Shown here in pieces: positions 8,861 through 17,377 of a stretch of DNA of 64,000 bases (positions are counted from its first letter, which is position 1; every line of letters starts with the position of its first letter). The DNA comes from Pullilachnospira sp963929535 (GTDB lineage Bacteria > Bacillota > Clostridia > Lachnospirales > Lachnospiraceae), in assembly GCA_963929535.1 (NCBI GenBank), contig CAWVIZ010000014.1, forward strand, positions 248,001 through 312,000, given 5' to 3'. A model generated the notes under the pieces. It did no database searches. It worked only from the letters and a program-made list of their open reading frames with translations, and was not told the origin of the DNA. The translations under genes and the position numbers were made by a program.

Positions 8861-9507
8861 GGACAGTCATCATTACCGGGGGCAATATCGAGAAAGATTT
8901 TGCCCTTTCTTTTTTAAGGGAATACCGTCCTTCCTTTCTGTTGGGAGTGGATCGGGGGCTGGTATTCTGTCATGAGAATCGGGTGCGGCCGGATTGCATC
9001 GTGGGGGATTTCGACAGCATTCCCCATGAGGTGCTGCAGTGGTACAGGGATCTGGGAGAGATTCCCATCCGGGAGTATAATCCGGTGAAGGATGCCACTG
9101 ATACGTGCATTGCCCTGGATATGGCTCTGGAGCAGGGGAGCAGTGAGATCGTGATCCTGGGAGGGACCGGCTCCAGGATCGATCATGTGGTGTGCAATAT
9201 TCAGATACTGAAACGGGCCTACCAGCGGGGGATTCCCACCTTTCTTCTGGATGCCCACAACCGGATCAGCCTGCCTCAGGGACCGGAATTCTCTCTTTCC
9301 AAATCCGCCCAGTACGGAAAATACGTTTCCTTTTTCCCTCTGGGGGAGGAGGTGGAGGGCCTCTGTCTTACGGGCTTTAAGTATCCGCTGGAGAACTATC
9401 TGCTGAGAAATCTGGAAGGTCTGGGAGTCAGCAACGAGATCACAGAGGAGACCGCCTATGTCCGGTGGGAGAAGGGGATCCTGCTGATGATCGAAAGCCG
9501 GGACTGA
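8857..9507 (+). CDS. thiN: Thiamine diphosphokinase
   Basis: Transfers diphosphate from ATP to thiamine to make the cofactor thiamine diphosphate. 216 residues. The N-terminal catalytic half shows GGN, GVDRGL, PDCIVGDFDS and a KDATDTCIAL block, followed by GGTGSRIDH. The C-terminal half is the small beta domain that binds thiamine. The ATGA overlap with rpe places it last in the operon. The following 318 bp are non-coding. Confidence 0.93.
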   Translation: MRTVIITGGNIEKDFALSFLREYRPSFLLGVDRGLVFCHENRVRPDCIVGDFDSIPHEVLQWYRDLGEIPIREYNPVKDATDTCIALDMALEQGSSEIVILGGTGSRIDHVVCNIQILKRAYQRGIPTFLLDAHNRISLPQGPEFSLSKSAQYGKYVSFFPLGEEVEGLCLTGFKYPLENYLLRNLEGLGVSNEITEETAYVRWEKGILLMIESRD

Positions 9508-9825
9508 GAAGGCAGGAGAAAAATACGGAGCAGCAAAAAAGGGAATTCTGGCTGCCCACATTTCACCGGACAGCGGATCAGGGGGAGATGACTGTATTTC
9601 CGATAGTGGCAATTTACTTTTGATCCTCTTTATGGTATAGTGGATACGGAATTTGGGGGATCTTTTTAAGAATCGAAAGATATTCCGGAAAAATTTTATG
9701 GTATTTATATACAGAAACAGGAATGAATTCAAAGATTTTTTGGCTTTTATGATTGGTACACAACCAAAAGATAAAATCACAGAAATCCTGTAAAATCAAG
9801 GTTTTTTAAGGAGGAACACATAAAA
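9508..9825. other. Non-coding gap before ychF, AT-rich in its second half
   Basis: The first about 90 bp have ordinary composition and no obvious terminator. From about 9600 the sequence becomes AT-rich and contains a promoter (listed separately), then a 31-codon open frame at 9698-9793 without a convincing ribosome-binding site. An AAGGAGG at 9809-9815 belongs to ychF. Confidence 0.5.
9613..9641 (+). promoter_or_regulatory. Sigma-A-type promoter upstream of ychF
   Basis: TTTACT (9613-9618), a 17-bp spacer and TATAGT (9636-9641). It matches 4 of 6 and 5 of 6 consensus bases. Transcription would start near 9648, giving a leader of about 180 nt before ychF. Confidence 0.55.
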
Positions 9826-10923
9826 ATGAAATTAGGAATCGTGGGACTTCCCAACGTGGGAAAAAGTACCCTGTTCAACTCTCTGACAAAGGCGGGAGCC
9901 GAGTCGGCCAACTACCCCTTCTGTACCATTGACCCCAATGTGGGGATCGTGCCGGTGCCGGATGAGCGTCTGAAGCTTCTGGGGGATTTTTATCACTCCA
10001 AAAAGGTGACGCCGGCAGTGATCGAGTTTGTGGATATCGCCGGTCTGGTGAAGGGAGCCTCCAAAGGCGAAGGTCTGGGAAATCAGTTTCTTGCCAATAT
10101 CCGGGAGGTGGACGCCATTGTCCATGTGGTGCGCTGTTTCGAGGATACCAATGTGATCCATGTGGACGGAAGCATCGATCCGGCCAGGGATATTGAGACC
10201 ATCAATCTGGAGCTGATCTTCTCTGATCTGGAGATCCTGGAGAGAAGGATCGCCAAAACCACCAAGACTGCCCGGATGGATAAGACCGCGGCCAAAGAGC
10301 TGGCGCTGCAGGAAAAGATCAAGGCGCATCTGGAGGATGGAAAACCTGCCATTACTCTGGAGCTGGAGGACGAGGATGAGCAGATGTGGATGAGCAGCTA
10401 TAATCTGCTTACCGGAAAGCCGGTGATCTATGCGGCCAATGTGGCGGAGGACGATCTGGCAGATGACGCGGCCTCCAATCCTTATGTGCGGAAGGTAAGG
10501 GAGCTGGCAGCAGAGCAGAACAGCGGAGTGTTTGTAATCTGCGCCCAGATCGAGCAGGAGATCGCGGAGCTGGATGAAGAGGAGCGGCGGATGTTCCTGG
10601 AGGATCTGGGGATTCAGGAGTCGGGACTGGAGAAGCTGATCAAGGCCAGCTATGAACTGCTGGGACTGATGAGTTTTCTGACTGCCGGTGAGGATGAGAC
10701 CAGAGCCTGGACCATCAAGGTGGGGACCAAGGCGCCTCAGGCAGCAGGAAAGATCCACACGGATTTTGAGAGAGGATTTATCAAGGCAGAGGTGGTGAAT
10801 TACCGGGATCTGCTGGATTGCGGTTCCTATGCCGGAGCCAGGGAGAAGGGCCTGGTCCGGATGGAGGGGAAAGACTACGTGGTGAGAGACGGCGATGTGA
10901 TCCTTTTCCGGTTTAATGTGTAA
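9826..10923 (+). CDS. ychF: Ribosome-associated ATPase/GTPase YchF
   Basis: Obg-family P-loop protein that prefers ATP, associates with ribosomes and affects stress responses. 365 residues. The G domain has GLPNVGKSTLFN (P-loop) at residues 6-17, and DIAGLVKGASKGEGLGNQF covers G3. The family-typical replacement of the guanine-specific NKxD motif is seen as NVAE. A helical insertion and a C-terminal TGS-like domain follow (HTDFERGFIKAEVV). A strong AAGGAGG lies 10 bp before the ATG. It is a single-gene unit between a promoter and a strong terminator. Confidence 0.96.
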   Translation: MKLGIVGLPNVGKSTLFNSLTKAGAESANYPFCTIDPNVGIVPVPDERLKLLGDFYHSKKVTPAVIEFVDIAGLVKGASKGEGLGNQFLANIREVDAIVHVVRCFEDTNVIHVDGSIDPARDIETINLELIFSDLEILERRIAKTTKTARMDKTAAKELALQEKIKAHLEDGKPAITLELEDEDEQMWMSSYNLLTGKPVIYAANVAEDDLADDAASNPYVRKVRELAAEQNSGVFVICAQIEQEIAELDEEERRMFLEDLGIQESGLEKLIKASYELLGLMSFLTAGEDETRAWTIKVGTKAPQAAGKIHTDFERGFIKAEVVNYRDLLDCGSYAGAREKGLVRMEGKDYVVRDGDVILFRFNV

Positions 10924-10984
10924 TAGACAATTATATAATACTATATATTGTATATATAATACAAAAAGCGTACAATATCTGGAA

Positions 10985-11021
10985 AGCAGGAAGATTATGA
11001 AAAATCTTCCTGCTTTTTTTA
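10985..11021 (+). terminator. Rho-independent terminator of ychF
   Basis: Perfect 12-bp stem AGCAGGAAGATT (10985-10996) / AATCTTCCTGCT (11003-11014) with a 6-nt loop, followed directly by a run of Ts. Confidence 0.9.
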
Positions 11022-11033
11022 TAAATTAGCCCC

Positions 11034-11062
11034 TTGTATTCTGGGCATTTTTGGTTTAGAAT
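11034..11062 (+). promoter_or_regulatory. Promoter of the mraZ division cluster
   Basis: TTGTAT (11034-11039), a 17-bp spacer and TAGAAT (11057-11062). The -35 is weak (3 of 6), the -10 good (5 of 6). The MraZ box array begins at the predicted start point, about 7 bp downstream, which supports this placement. Confidence 0.6.
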
Positions 11063-11070
11063 AGACACAT

Positions 11071-11110
11071 AAGTGGTAGAAAGTGGAGAAAAGTGGAGCG
11101 AAAGGGAGGG
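11071..11110 (+). promoter_or_regulatory. MraZ operator boxes (10-bp direct repeats)
   Basis: AAGTGGTAGA, AAGTGGAGAA and AAGTGGAGCG follow one another with an exact 10-bp period, with a fourth degenerate unit AAAGGGAGGG. MraZ is known to bind tandem GTGG/TGGG-containing boxes with 10-bp spacing in its own promoter. The array sits between the -10 and the mraZ start, consistent with autorepression. Confidence 0.8.
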
Positions 11111-11208
11111 TATGTGGCAGCGAAATCTCTTTTGCTACCTGAGAGATGCAGTTGGGGAGAACTTCATCTCTCGTTTTCACAGGCAGGATTCCAAAGAGGG
11201 TAAATTCT

Positions 11209-11640
11209 ATGTTCATGGGAGAGTACAGTCATACAATTGACGCCAAGGGAAGGCTGATCATACCGTCCAAGTTTCGCGAAGGATTGGGAGAAGAATTCGT
11301 GCTGACTAAGGGTTTGGACGGCTGCCTGTCCATCTATCCCATGGAGGAATGGAAGATCTTTGAGAAGAAGCTGGAAGCTTTGCCACTTACCAACAAGAAT
11401 GCAAGGAAATTTTCGCGTTTCTTCGTCGCGGGCGCCAGCATGTGCGAACTGGACCGGCAGGGGAGAATTCTCGTACCGCAGACGCTGAGAGAATTTGCCG
11501 GCCTGGAAAAGGACGTGGTGCTTACTGGAAATCTGAACCGGATCGAGGTTTGGAGCAAAGCGAAGTGGAGTGAAAACAACGATTATGATGACATGGATGC
11601 CATTGCAGAGGGTATGCAGGAGATGGGAATTGTCATCTGA
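11209..11640 (+). CDS. mraZ: Transcriptional regulator MraZ
   Basis: Ring-forming DNA-binding protein that controls the dcw cluster. 143 residues made of two SpoVT/AbrB-like folds (about 5-50 and 80-125). Each contains a DxxGR signature: DAKGRLIIP and DRQGRILVP. The ATG at 11209 (MFMGEYSH) is chosen because AAAGAGGG lies just upstream and because it matches the usual N-terminus; the frame is open further up but unlike MraZ. It is the first gene of the cluster, 26 bp before rsmH. Confidence 0.95.
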   Translation: MFMGEYSHTIDAKGRLIIPSKFREGLGEEFVLTKGLDGCLSIYPMEEWKIFEKKLEALPLTNKNARKFSRFFVAGASMCELDRQGRILVPQTLREFAGLEKDVVLTGNLNRIEVWSKAKWSENNDYDDMDAIAEGMQEMGIVI

Positions 11641-11666
11641 TCCCGGTTTTGCCAAAGGAGCCTGAC

Positions 11667-12629
11667 ATGGAATTTCATCACAAATCCGTATTATTGCGGG
11701 AGACTATTGAGAATCTGAATGTAAAACCGGACGGCATCTATGTGGACGGAACCTTGGGAGGGGCTGGACATGCCTCGGAAGTATGCAAATTATTATCTGC
11801 CACGGGGAGATTAATAGGAATAGACCAGGACGATGCTGCGATAGCGGCTGCCACAGAGCGCCTTCGGGAGTATAATGGGCGTGTGACGATCATCCGCAGC
11901 AACTATTGCAGCATGGTTTTGGAGTTGAAGAAAAGGGGAATCAGCTCTGTCGATGGAATTGTACTGGATTTGGGAGTATCCTCGTACCAATTGGATGAGG
12001 CGGAGCGCGGATTTACTTACCGGGAGGATGTGCCTCTCGATATGCGGATGGACCGGAGAGCGGATCGTACCGCAGCAGATATTGTGAATACGTACAGCGA
12101 AAGTGATCTGTACCGGATCATACGGGATTACGGGGAGGACAGGTTTGCCAAAAACATCGCCAGACATATCTGTATGGCAAGAGAAGAAGCCCCGATCCTT
12201 ACCACCGGACAGCTTACTGAGATTATAAAAAGGGCGATCCCCATGAAGATCAGGGCAACGGGGGGACATCCTGCCAAAAGAACTTTTCAGGCTCTGAGGA
12301 TTGAGCTGAACAGGGAACTGGATGTGCTTCGGGATTCTCTGGATGGGATGATCGACATCCTGAATGACGGGGGAAGGATATGCGTGATCACGTTCCACTC
12401 GCTGGAGGACCGGATCGTGAAGACCATATTCCGGAGAAATGAAAATCCGTGTACCTGTCCCAGTAATTTTCCCGTATGTGTGTGCGGGAAAGTTTCCAAG
12501 GGCCGGGTGATCACGAAAAAACCCATACTTCCTTCCAGGGAAGAGCTGGAGGAAAACAGCCGCTCCCAGAGCGCAAAGCTGAGGGTTTTTGAGAGGAGGA
12601 TCCGCAAAGCGGACGCCCCGCAGGTATAA
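11667..12629 (+). CDS. rsmH: 16S rRNA (cytosine1402-N4)-methyltransferase RsmH
   Basis: N4-methylates C1402 in the ribosomal decoding centre. 320 residues. The N-terminus HKSVLLRETIENL, the SAM-binding DGTLGGAGHA and the VLDLGVSSYQLDEAERGFTY block identify it; C-terminal conserved parts include ITFHSLEDRIVK. AAAGGAG at 11654-11660 sits 6 bp before the ATG at 11667, so this start is preferred over the in-frame TTG at 11649. In the conserved position directly after mraZ. Confidence 0.95.
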   Translation: MEFHHKSVLLRETIENLNVKPDGIYVDGTLGGAGHASEVCKLLSATGRLIGIDQDDAAIAAATERLREYNGRVTIIRSNYCSMVLELKKRGISSVDGIVLDLGVSSYQLDEAERGFTYREDVPLDMRMDRRADRTAADIVNTYSESDLYRIIRDYGEDRFAKNIARHICMAREEAPILTTGQLTEIIKRAIPMKIRATGGHPAKRTFQALRIELNRELDVLRDSLDGMIDILNDGGRICVITFHSLEDRIVKTIFRRNENPCTCPSNFPVCVCGKVSKGRVITKKPILPSREELEENSRSQSAKLRVFERRIRKADAPQV

Positions 12630-12641
12630 AGGAGTTTTGTG

Positions 12642-13124
12642 ATGGCCAGTAGAAGCAGCAGAAGGGTAGATTCAAGAGCGGAAAGACGGGAGCGGTATGT
12701 CGTTGACGGCAATACCGTCCGTAAGATAGAGGCCACACCACAGGAGAAACCGAGACAGAAAACCAGAAGCAGACGGGCTGTAAAACGGAACCGGGCGGCG
12801 CAGATGAGCCGGGGATACGTGATGTTTCTGGCGGCAGTTTCCGTGGCCGCGTTGGCGATGTGCGTGCATTTTTTGCAGCTGAAGGCGGAGATCACCACCC
12901 AGACCAGGGAGATTGCCGCGTTGGAATCCAGTCTCAGCGAACTGAAGGCGGACAATGATGCGCTGTATAATTCAGTGACATCTTCTGTGGATCTGGAAAA
13001 GATCCGGGAGGAAGCTATGAACCGTCTGGGAATGGATTATCCGGGGGAGGATCAGATCTATCAGTTTGATACATCGGGCAACAGTTATGTCCGTCAGTAT
13101 CGCAACGTACCCGATGCAGAATAG
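12642..13124 (+). CDS. ftsL: Cell division protein FtsL
   Basis: Bitopic divisome protein that links septal synthase regulation to the FtsQ complex. 160 residues: a very basic cytoplasmic N-terminus (about 1-60), one transmembrane segment (about 65-87) and an extracellular heptad coiled coil (about 88-115). A short tail ending near a conserved RLGMDYP segment follows. Sequence conservation of FtsL is low; the assignment rests on topology and position between rsmH and pbpB. AAAGGAG precedes the ATG at 12642; a GTG one codon earlier is also possible. Confidence 0.85.
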   Translation: MASRSSRRVDSRAERRERYVVDGNTVRKIEATPQEKPRQKTRSRRAVKRNRAAQMSRGYVMFLAAVSVAALAMCVHFLQLKAEITTQTREIAALESSLSELKADNDALYNSVTSSVDLEKIREEAMNRLGMDYPGEDQIYQFDTSGNSYVRQYRNVPDAE

Positions 13125-13129
13125 GATGT

Positions 13130-13156
13130 CAGTGAAGCCGGAAGGCGGAACTGTTG
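13130..13156 (+). repeat. Dispersed repeat family C, right end (C1)
   Basis: CAGTGAAGCCGGAAGGC followed by GGAACTGTTGC matches the right end of the family C element at 17378-17520. It fills the short gap between ftsL and the next gene and ends just before that gene's Shine-Dalgarno. Confidence 0.7.
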
Positions 13157-13174
13157 CAAAACAGGTGATAACAC

Positions 13175-15544
13175 GTGCAGAAAAGAAGAAAAGGCGCCGG
13201 CAGAGAGAATCCTCTGCTGACGCGGAAAATCAATAACAAAATGAGAAAGAAGCTGGTATGGCTGTTGGGAATAGTCGTACTGGCTTTAATCGGTTTATGC
13301 GTGCGCATCACGTATATCAATGCCAGCGAAGGGACTCAGTACAGCAAACAGGTGTTAAGCCAGTCCCAGCAGCGGTATGAAAGCCGGACGATTCCCTTTA
13401 GAAGGGGAGATATCGTGGACAGAAACGGGGTGGTGCTGGCCACCAGCGAGAAGGTGTACAACATCATTCTGGACTGTAAGGTGGTGAATTCCGATGAAGA
13501 CTATATCGAACCCACCATCCAGGCCATGGTGGATATCCTGGGACTGGACGAGGAAACTATCCGGGAGAAGCTGACCAGTGAGGAGACCAAGAGCAGTCAG
13601 TACCAGGTCATGGAAAAAGGCGTTTCCATTACTGTAAAAAAGGAATTTGAGGCCTATACCGACCCCGGTGATGAGGAGAAGGCTTCTATGACGGATGAGG
13701 AATTGTCGGCAAGAAGCAATGTAAAAGGTGTATGGTTCGAGGAGGATTACCAGCGCTCGTATCCGCTGGGATCTCTGGCCTGTGACCTGATCGGTTTTAC
13801 TTATACGGGCAATACCGCAGACTGGGGAATCGAGGGGTATTATTCCAGTATCCTGAACGGGGTCAACGGACGGCAGTACGGTTATTATAATGAAGACGCG
13901 GATGTGGAGCAGACCATTATTGAACCGGAAAACGGAAACAGTGTGATCTCTACCATAGATGTGAACATCCAGCAGGTGGTGGAGACGTATATTGAGAAAT
14001 TTATGCAGGGAATGGCTTTCGGACCCAACGGTGACAAAGGCGCTGAAAATGTGGGGGTGGTGGTAGCGGATCCCAATACCGGAGAGATCCTGGCTATGGC
14101 AAGTTCCGATCCCTACGATTTGAATACCCCCAGGGATCTCACCAGTTATTATACGGAGGAAGAGATTGCGGCCATGTCCGATGAGGATATGCTGAACGCG
14201 CTGAATGCATTGTGGAAGAATTTCTGCATCAGCGACGCTTTCGAGCCGGGGTCTACGGTGAAGCCCATGACAGTGGCGGCTGCGCTGGAGGACAATTCCA
14301 TTGCGCCCAGTGCTACTTATGACTGCGACGGTTACCAGATGTTCGGGGATCAGCGGATCAAGTGCTCTATATACCCGGGAGCTCACGGGTCCCAGACTCT
14401 GGCAGACACTTTGAAGAATTCCTGCAATGATGCCATGATGCAGATCGCTGAGCAGATGGGGGCGGAGGAGTTCATGAAATACCAGGAGGTATTTAACTTC
14501 GGACTTTCCACCGGTATCGACCTTCCCGGGGAGGCACAGGGAATCCTGCACAGCGGGTCGGATATGAATTCCACAGAGCTGGCCACTGCTTCCTTTGGCC
14601 AGGGATATACCTGTACGATGATCCAGGAGCTGGCGGCCTTCTGCTCTGTTATCAACGGAGGATATTACTATGAACCGCATGTGGTCAGCAGAATTCTGGA
14701 TGAAGACGGCAATGTGGTGAAGAATATTGAGCCGGTGGTAATGAAACAGACGGTGTCCTCAGAGGTTTCCGCTCTGATGCGGGAGTATCTGGGAACCGTA
14801 ACCCAGAAAGGCGGTACCGGCTGGGGCGCTAAGGTAGATGGATACAGCATGGGAGGAAAGACGGGGACAGCTCAGAAGATTTCCTCGGAGACCGGAACCT
14901 ACGGGAGCGACTATCTGGTGTCCTTCATAGGATTTGCGCCGCTGGATGATCCGCAGGTGGTGGTGTATACAGTTGTTGACCAGCCAAATGCGGAATATCA
15001 GGCGGACAGCAAATTTGCTCAGTATCTGTCCAAGCAGATCATGCGGGAGATCCTTCCATATCTGAATATCTTTCCGGATGAGGAAGAGACAGGGGAAGAA
15101 AATGGAGAGATGGTATACTTTGAGAACCTGATGGAGCAGAAATCCGTTGAAAATGCGGGAAAGATCGCTCAGGGATACAGTGTGGAGGATCAGACACAGA
15201 GCACCGGCGAAACCGATACAGACGGGGATGGAACAGCGGATACAGGAACCGACACAGATGGAGACGGAGTTTTGGATACAGGAACCGATACGGATGGAGA
15301 CGGAATTTTGGATACCGCTTCCGGGACGGGAGACCAGGACACGGGAACCGCTTCCGGAGAGGATTCGACAGATACGGGAACCTCATCCCAGACGGGTGAA
15401 TCCCAGGAGGCCGGGAGCGAACAGGGCGCGGAGAACGGTGACAGCATCGTTCCTCCTGAAGATGAGGAAGAGGTGACAGGAGGCCAGAAAGAGGAAGACG
15501 GCGGGATCACCAATGAGGATGCCCAGCTGCAGAGCGGGAACTGA
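13175..15544 (+). CDS. pbpB: Septal class B penicillin-binding protein (FtsI/PbpB type) with Asp-rich repeat tail
   Basis: Transpeptidase that cross-links septal peptidoglycan. 789 residues. Basic N-terminus, one membrane helix (about 25-45), PBP dimerisation domain (about 60-260), then the transpeptidase domain. All three catalytic motifs are intact: STVK with Ser360 and Lys363, SCN in KNSCNDAM, and KTG at 562-564. The last about 165 residues are low-complexity Asp/Gly/Thr/Glu. They include three 12-residue repeats of the form TDTDGDGxxDTG, resembling the calcium-binding repeats of thrombospondin type 3 or dockerin loops. It starts with GTG at 13175, supported by AGGTGAT at 13163-13169. The position after ftsL matches pbpB. 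Confidence 0.92.
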   Translation: MQKRRKGAGRENPLLTRKINNKMRKKLVWLLGIVVLALIGLCVRITYINASEGTQYSKQVLSQSQQRYESRTIPFRRGDIVDRNGVVLATSEKVYNIILDCKVVNSDEDYIEPTIQAMVDILGLDEETIREKLTSEETKSSQYQVMEKGVSITVKKEFEAYTDPGDEEKASMTDEELSARSNVKGVWFEEDYQRSYPLGSLACDLIGFTYTGNTADWGIEGYYSSILNGVNGRQYGYYNEDADVEQTIIEPENGNSVISTIDVNIQQVVETYIEKFMQGMAFGPNGDKGAENVGVVVADPNTGEILAMASSDPYDLNTPRDLTSYYTEEEIAAMSDEDMLNALNALWKNFCISDAFEPGSTVKPMTVAAALEDNSIAPSATYDCDGYQMFGDQRIKCSIYPGAHGSQTLADTLKNSCNDAMMQIAEQMGAEEFMKYQEVFNFGLSTGIDLPGEAQGILHSGSDMNSTELATASFGQGYTCTMIQELAAFCSVINGGYYYEPHVVSRILDEDGNVVKNIEPVVMKQTVSSEVSALMREYLGTVTQKGGTGWGAKVDGYSMGGKTGTAQKISSETGTYGSDYLVSFIGFAPLDDPQVVVYTVVDQPNAEYQADSKFAQYLSKQIMREILPYLNIFPDEEETGEENGEMVYFENLMEQKSVENAGKIAQGYSVEDQTQSTGETDTDGDGTADTGTDTDGDGVLDTGTDTDGDGILDTASGTGDQDTGTASGEDSTDTGTSSQTGESQEAGSEQGAENGDSIVPPEDEEEVTGGQKEEDGGITNEDAQLQSGN

Positions 15545-15550
15545 AGTCAT

Positions 15551-15602
15551 AACCTCACAAAAGCAGCCATAGACTTTATGGAAAGCTTTTGTGAGGTTTT
15601 TT
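15551..15602 (+). terminator. Terminator-like hairpin holding the ribosome-binding site of the next gene
   Basis: Perfect 14-bp arms AACCTCACAAAAGC (15551-15564) and GCTTTTGTGAGGTT (15585-15598) with a 20-nt loop, followed by a T-run (15597-15602). The next start codon ATG begins at 15603. Its only Shine-Dalgarno candidate, GTGAGG at 15591-15596, is inside the 3' arm. The hairpin can thus act as an intrinsic terminator, a translational block, or both. Confidence 0.75.
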
Positions 15603-17357
15603 ATGCGCAAAAATAAGACCTTTCACAAAAAAAAGACGGTGGTGGTATTTTTCTGCTGTGCCGCAATGCTTGCGGGACTGGTGGGGAGACTGGTATATCT
15701 GATGGTTTTCCGTTCTGATTATTACGCGGAGAAGGCAGACGATCTTCATGAAAGAGAAAGGGATATCAAGGCTGCCAGAGGAAGGATCATCGACCGGACC
15801 GGAACGGTTCTGGCCGCCAACCGGACGGTCTGCACCATTTCCGTAATCCACAGTCAGATCACGGAGCCGGAAAAGGTGATCCGTATGCTGGCGGAGGAGC
15901 TTGGGATCGATGAAGAGACGGCCAGAAAGCGGGTGGAGACGGTTTCCTCCATAGAACGGGTGAAAACGAATGTGGATAAAGAGGTGGGGGACAGGATCCG
16001 GGAATACGGGCTGGATGGGGTAAAAGTGGATGAGGATTTTAAAAGATATTACCCCTACGGGGATCTGGCATCCAGGGTCCTGGGCTTTACCGGAGGGGAC
16101 AATCAGGGGATCATCGGCCTGGAAGTGGAGTATGAGGATGTACTGAGGGGGATCGATGGAAAGATCCTCACAACCACGGATGCCAGGGGGGTGGAGCTGG
16201 GCGATATCGGAGAGAGCCGGGTGGAGCCCGTACCCGGTTATGACCTGTATGTGAGTCTGGACCGGAATCTTCAGGAGTATGCCCAGCAGGAAGCGGAGCG
16301 GGTGATGGAACAGAAGGAAGCCGATGCGGTCTCCATTCTGCTGCTGAATCCTCAGAACGGGGAGATCTATGCCTGTGTCAATGTGCCGGAATTCGATCTG
16401 AACGATCCTTTTACTTTAAATGACGGCACCGATGCCGCAGCTCTTTCCCAGGAAGAGCTGCAGGATGCGCTGAACCGGATGTGGCGGAATACCTGCATCA
16501 ACGATACCTATGAACCCGGATCCACCTTTAAGATCATCACGGCTTCAGCAGGACTGGAGGCGGGGGTAGTGACTCTGGAGGATACCTTTCACTGTCCGGG
16601 CTACCGGGTAGTGGATGACCGGCGGATCCATTGTGCCAACCGGAATGGACACGGAACGGAGACTTTTGTCCAGGCTGTGGAAAATTCCTGCAATCCGGTA
16701 TTTATCGATGTAGCTCTGCGGTTGGGGGTAGATGATTTTTACAAGTATTTCCAGCAGTTCGGGCTGTTGGAAAAAACGGGGATTGACTTGCCGGGGGAGG
16801 CAGGAACCATCACCCACCAAAAGGAAAATATGGGGCAGGTGGAGCTGGCTACCATGGCTTTCGGCCAGTCTTTTCAGATAACACCCATGCAGCTTGCTGC
16901 CACGGCCGCATCCCTGATCAACGGTGGCTGCAGGATCACTCCGCATTTTGGAGTGGAGGTCCGGGACAGCGATGGCGTGCTGATCGAAACTTACGGCTAT
17001 GGGAAGGGAGACAGGATCGTGTCGGAGGAAACTTCGGAGAAAATGCGGTATGTGCTGGAAAAGGTGGTCAGCGAGGGCGGCGGGAAAAATGCGCAGATCG
17101 AGGGATACCGGATAGGAGGCAAAACAGCCACCTCTCAGACGCTTCCCAGGAGCGCCAACAAATATATCTCTTCTTTTCTGGGATTTGCCCCGGCGGATGA
17201 TCCGGTGATCCTGGGGATCTGCATTATCTATAATCCCCAGGGGATCTATTATGGAGGCACCATTGCGGCGCCGGTGATGAAAAATATCTTTGAAAACGCG
17301 CTTCCTTATCTGGGTATAGAAAAGACGGAGACTGTGCAGGAAGAGGAAACGTCCTGA
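15603..17357 (+). CDS. Second class B penicillin-binding protein (SpoVD-like position)
   Basis: 584-residue transpeptidase. Basic start, one transmembrane helix (about 12-34), dimerisation domain, then a transpeptidase domain with STFK (Ser307, Lys310) and SCN (362-364). The third motif reads KTA (507-509) instead of the usual KTG. Position right after pbpB matches spoVD of Bacillus, which builds spore cortex, but the C-terminal PASTA domain of SpoVD is absent. It could also be a second vegetative divisome enzyme. The ATG at 15603 is chosen; an in-frame GTG at 15591 lies inside the hairpin stem. Confidence 0.88.
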   Translation: MRKNKTFHKKKTVVVFFCCAAMLAGLVGRLVYLMVFRSDYYAEKADDLHERERDIKAARGRIIDRTGTVLAANRTVCTISVIHSQITEPEKVIRMLAEELGIDEETARKRVETVSSIERVKTNVDKEVGDRIREYGLDGVKVDEDFKRYYPYGDLASRVLGFTGGDNQGIIGLEVEYEDVLRGIDGKILTTTDARGVELGDIGESRVEPVPGYDLYVSLDRNLQEYAQQEAERVMEQKEADAVSILLLNPQNGEIYACVNVPEFDLNDPFTLNDGTDAAALSQEELQDALNRMWRNTCINDTYEPGSTFKIITASAGLEAGVVTLEDTFHCPGYRVVDDRRIHCANRNGHGTETFVQAVENSCNPVFIDVALRLGVDDFYKYFQQFGLLEKTGIDLPGEAGTITHQKENMGQVELATMAFGQSFQITPMQLAATAASLINGGCRITPHFGVEVRDSDGVLIETYGYGKGDRIVSEETSEKMRYVLEKVVSEGGGKNAQIEGYRIGGKTATSQTLPRSANKYISSFLGFAPADDPVILGICIIYNPQGIYYGGTIAAPVMKNIFENALPYLGIEKTETVQEEETS

Positions 17358-17377
17358 GGAGCTGTTGCGGGCAAACG

